A stretch of DNA of 15,768 bases, taken from NCBI GenBank assembly GCA_028277515.1, contig JANQGC010000350.1, positions 1 through 15,768 of the forward strand, written 5' to 3'. Below, piece after piece: positions 12,731 through 15,768 of the stretch. Below the pieces are notes generated by a model that was given only the letters and a program-made list of their open reading frames with translations, had not been told where the DNA came from and did not search any database. Position numbers and translations under genes: made by a program. How positions within the stretch are numbered: the first letter of the stretch is position 1; every line of letters begins with the position of its first letter. Source of the stretch: Anaerolineae bacterium (GTDB lineage: Bacteria > Chloroflexota > Anaerolineae > Promineifilales > Promineifilaceae).

Positions 12731-15700
12731 CTAATTGAAACCGAGAATTACCGGTAGATATAAATCTCCACCGCCAATATTCACCGTAGCGCCGGCAGAG
12801 GCACTGGTCTCATTCCCATCATCGTCTCCACCCATCGCCGTCACAGTATTCGTCTTACTTTCACCCGCCACGCCTGAAACAAATTCCACGAAGGCACATT
12901 GGTAAGTATCGCCAGGCTCAATCCCATTTGGGTAGTCACAGGTACCCTGGCCATATAAATCGCCATATACATTATCATCCAGACCATTCAAAAGGAATGG
13001 TTCGGAAGGACTATCGTTTCTCACAGTAACGGTGAAGGTCACATCCGTACCAGATTCGGAGACAACAGAAGGATCGGCTGAGTAAGTCACCGAAATCTGC
13101 GGAAGGAGACCGGTCAATGTAACCGTGGTGCTGCCCACGCCCTGGGCACCGCTAGCTGAATCAACGGCCGTCACTGTATTGGTTACGGAATCACCCTCGC
13201 GGCCGAATATCTCCTCAGAATAGCTGCATGTGTATGAACCACCGCTGCTACTCGGATCGATCGATGCAGGCAAAGTGCACGTCCCCTTACCATCCAGGTC
13301 CCCATGCAGGTCGTCGGTTAACATGTCGATATTGACAGCACTCGCTCCCTCATTCGTAATCTCCACAGTATATGCCACCAACCCACCATTTTCCGGCATG
13401 CTCGTCGGGTTTGCCGTTAGCGAGACATTCAGGCTACCGCCAATCGTGATTTCAGTTTCTGCAGTTGCCTGGGAATGCACATACTTCTCATAGATAGTGT
13501 GAGCTAGCGTGCCAATCTTCCTGACTCCAGGCTCAGCGTCGGCATCGACTCGGAGTTCCCAGCGCACAAGCCTACTGCCATTGCCGTTTATATTACCAAT
13601 ACCGACTATGTAGGAATCAAAAAATTCATGAATATCCGCCACACTTCTACTATGTGAACGGCCGTCATCCGTGAATAGGGTTACACCTTCAACACTTATG
13701 CCGGGCGTTGGATCAATCCTGGCGATACCGGCTCCACCGGAATACCCACTGTTGCTCACCGTCATATCAAGATTAAAAGTTTGTCCCGGGTTGACCGCAT
13801 AGTTATCAAGGCTGGTGGAAATCGAGAGCGATGTCTCTTTACTGACCATATTGTAGGCGAGACCAAAGGTTTGTCTTTGAGATATGGAGTAGCCAATCAC
13901 CTTGGCGCACCAGGTTCCCCCATTAAATTCTCGCTCAATATGGGCGAATTCGACATTGTCATCAGCACTTGAAGCGCTGGTGACAAATACCGAACAAGCA
14001 CTATCGGCATAAATATACAGATCAAGATCATTAGCAAGTTCAGCAGTACCTGCAGGATCCGGCCAGGTGAGTGCAATATTTACATACTCATAGTCATCGG
14101 CAACATCAAACATTAGCTCAATTTCATCTCCGGTAGAGGCGATGGTATTACCCCAAAAACTTATTTCAGAAATTCCAGGGATTGAATAGGCCATATCGTA
14201 GCTGCTGACCACACCTCGCCCATGCGTATCCGTGCTGCCGGCCGTGTCAATGGCCGTCGCCAGCATAAGCGCCTTCACCGTCTCCGGCCATTCCAGAAGC
14301 CAATCATTGTGGGCATCATGGAAATCCAGGACGGCGGCAATCGCTCCACTCACACCCGGCGCAGCCATACTCGTCCCCGAATAATAGGCATAATTATTGC
14401 CGCCCGATCCGGGAATCGTGGAATAGATATTTACTCCAGGTGCGACAACGTCCGGCTTAATCCGTGTTGCGCCATCGCCATCACCATCCAAAGGACCAAA
14501 ATTACTAAAGCAGGCTCTATCTCCAGGTGGCCAGCTATCCATGCTACATTCTGTAAACTCTAACGTCGCATCGGACCAGTTACCATCATTCACTGCACCA
14601 ACCGTAATCCCATTTTTAGCCGTTGCCGGTTGGTGGACCGTATCATTGTCATTGCCGGCGGCAATGATCATATTAATATATTGACTGCCATATTCTCCCC
14701 TGACGGCCCGGTCGGCTATTTCAGAACTTGTACTGTACTCTCCTGGGGAGGGACCACCCCAACTGTTGTTGGCAATATGAGCCTCATTGTCTCCCGCCCG
14801 ATTCATGGCATTTTGAAAACGTGTGCTACCATAGCCAAATCCATCACTATTACAGCAAAGCCGATAAATTAACAAATCGGCATCTGGTGCATGGCCGCGC
14901 GCCCGGCCAGCCGACTCACCGCCAATTGTTCCCGCTACATGGGTGCCGTGTCCATCAGTGGCGTCAACGTCATTGTCATCATCAAAAAAATCATACTGGT
15001 CGACGATACGCTCCTCGGGCAAATCTTGATGGTATGGGTCCGTATCTATACCCGAATCAATAACGGCGACATTGATGTCGGTTCCATCAGCCGACCAGCC
15101 ATCGGCTAGAACATCGGTGCCCAGGAACATCCTACTGTCGATATTTTGTGGTCGGCCGAAACGCTCGATTTCAATCCATTTCACATATGGCAGGTTGGCC
15201 AGAATCAAGGCATTTTCGGCCGTCGTTACCCCGCCAAACAACGGCAGTGTTGGGTGTAGCGACGTATCTTCAACAGCCATTAAACCTTTGATCGTTGTTA
15301 CCTGGACGTTATCTGGCAGATCAAAAAGCTGCAAGGTTATGGGCACAAGCTCGGCCGACCTCGTCTGGGCCAGATCCATCAATTCTTTCTCAATGCGCGC
15401 TGCCACTGGAATCTCGCGTGCGGCCAGAACGCGGCTATCAGCGGCCAAATCATATAAGGTAGGCAAGGCCGCCTCCGGAAAGCGTGCGTACAGCCCATTC
15501 CCGGCCACGTAATTGTAGAATTTCACCCCAGCCTCCTCAAGCTCGATTCGCGCTCTTGTATCAAAAGGCAATGGGAACTGAATCAAACCATATACCGGAC
15601 TTTCATGCGATTGAACCTGATCCAACCAGCGGCTATCCAGGCGGCCAATTGACCCATCGCTGAACCCGGATCGGTAAGTAATTGGTCTAAGATCGAATCC

Positions 15701-15768
15701 TTTTGTGGCCACTAGGGCATCCATTTCCATCTGAGAAAGCCGGCTGCGGCGCATAGTCGGATCGTGGA
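12731..15768 (-). CDS. Secreted S8 (subtilisin-like) serine protease with pro-region and C-terminal repeat domains (5' end probably outside window)
   Basis: Numbering is from the ATG at 15754; the frame stays open to the window edge and no signal peptide is visible, so the true start is probably upstream. Residues about 50-205 form a long pro-region with inhibitor-like folds. The catalytic domain (about 215-525) has Asp233 (VIDSGID), His269 (GHGTHVAG), oxyanion Asn368 (AAGN) and Ser462 (GTSMAAP). A beta-rich domain follows (about 530-640), then an immunoglobulin-like region and two related DUF11-like repeats (about 774-880 and 884-990), each with a paired-cysteine pattern. The chain ends in GGGDLYLPVILGFN, a tail type seen in many secreted Chloroflexota proteins and possibly a sorting signal. 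It is the first gene of an operon with the propeptide-like lipoprotein. Its substrate is unknown; nutrition or surface-protein processing are both plausible. Confidence 0.95.
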   Translation of the reverse strand, partial: HDPTMRRSRLSQMEMDALVATKGFDLRPITYRSGFSDGSIGRLDSRWLDQVQSHESPVYGLIQFPLPFDTRARIELEEAGVKFYNYVAGNGLYARFPEAALPTLYDLAADSRVLAAREIPVAARIEKELMDLAQTRSAELVPITLQLFDLPDNVQVTTIKGLMAVEDTSLHPTLPLFGGVTTAENALILANLPYVKWIEIERFGRPQNIDSRMFLGTDVLADGWSADGTDINVAVIDSGIDTDPYHQDLPEERIVDQYDFFDDDNDVDATDGHGTHVAGTIGGESAGRARGHAPDADLLIYRLCCNSDGFGYGSTRFQNAMNRAGDNEAHIANNSWGGPSPGEYSTSSEIADRAVRGEYGSQYINMIIAAGNDNDTVHQPATAKNGITVGAVNDGNWSDATLEFTECSMDSWPPGDRACFSNFGPLDGDGDGATRIKPDVVAPGVNIYSTIPGSGGNNYAYYSGTSMAAPGVSGAIAAVLDFHDAHNDWLLEWPETVKALMLATAIDTAGSTDTHGRGVVSSYDMAYSIPGISEISFWGNTIASTGDEIELMFDVADDYEYVNIALTWPDPAGTAELANDLDLYIYADSACSVFVTSASSADDNVEFAHIEREFNGGTWCAKVIGYSISQRQTFGLAYNMVSKETSLSISTSLDNYAVNPGQTFNLDMTVSNSGYSGGAGIARIDPTPGISVEGVTLFTDDGRSHSRSVADIHEFFDSYIVGIGNINGNGSRLVRWELRVDADAEPGVRKIGTLAHTIYEKYVHSQATAETEITIGGSLNVSLTANPTSMPENGGLVAYTVEITNEGASAVNIDMLTDDLHGDLDGKGTCTLPASIDPSSSGGSYTCSYSEEIFGREGDSVTNTVTAVDSASGAQGVGSTTVTLTGLLPQISVTYSADPSVVSESGTDVTFTVTVRNDSPSEPFLLNGLDDNVYGDLYGQGTCDYPNGIEPGDTYQCAFVEFVSGVAGESKTNTVTAMGGDDDGNETSASAGATVNIGGGDLYLPVILGFN

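Overview
The window looks like a chromosomal stretch of a GC-rich, probably Chloroflexota (Anaerolineae/Caldilineae-like) bacterium. This placement is inference. It rests on the style of several proteins (a subtilase ending in a YLPVIL-type tail, lipobox proteins, a fused PhnE), on dispersed GC-rich palindromes, and on a CGGCCG hexamer occurring about 35 times by hand count where roughly 8-9 would be expected. No rRNA, tRNA or CRISPR array was seen.

Layout. (1) 1-1337: the 3' part of a double-domain phosphonate ABC permease (phnE). (2) 1559-2917: a membrane-anchored C39-like papain-fold protein with a TPR-like C-terminus, apparently read from a leaderless promoter. Its linker is encoded by about 19 copies of a 7-bp repeat. 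(3) 3021-3434 and 3706-4158, minus strand: a VOC/glyoxalase-fold protein and a hydrogenase maturation protease without a hydrogenase in view. Between and beyond them lie palindromic elements, including two 87-bp direct repeats. (4) 4387-6282, minus strand: a lipoprotein joining an acetolactate decarboxylase domain to a LivK-type periplasmic binding domain. (5) 6417-6629: the broken C-terminal end of a VapC/PIN toxin gene. (6) About 6650-9115: an AT-rich island without CGGCCG sites, carrying a two-gene restriction-modification system that abuts the broken vapC. (7) 9212-11335, minus strand: a large patatin-like phospholipase. (8) 11453-12010: a small unknown lipoprotein. (9) 12036-15768, minus strand: a secreted S8 subtilisin-like protease followed 35 bp later by a lipoprotein that resembles the protease's own propeptide.

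How genes work together. The restriction enzyme and methyltransferase form a tight operon (7 bp apart) and look horizontally acquired. The subtilase and the propeptide-like lipoprotein form a second operon in which the lipoprotein may act as a membrane-tethered inhibitor or folding helper. The acetolactate decarboxylase/binding-protein fusion would place acetolactate chemistry and small-molecule capture on the outer face of the membrane. The least ordinary items are that fusion, the protease/propeptide-lipoprotein pair, and the heptanucleotide repeats that occur both between genes and inside coding linkers.
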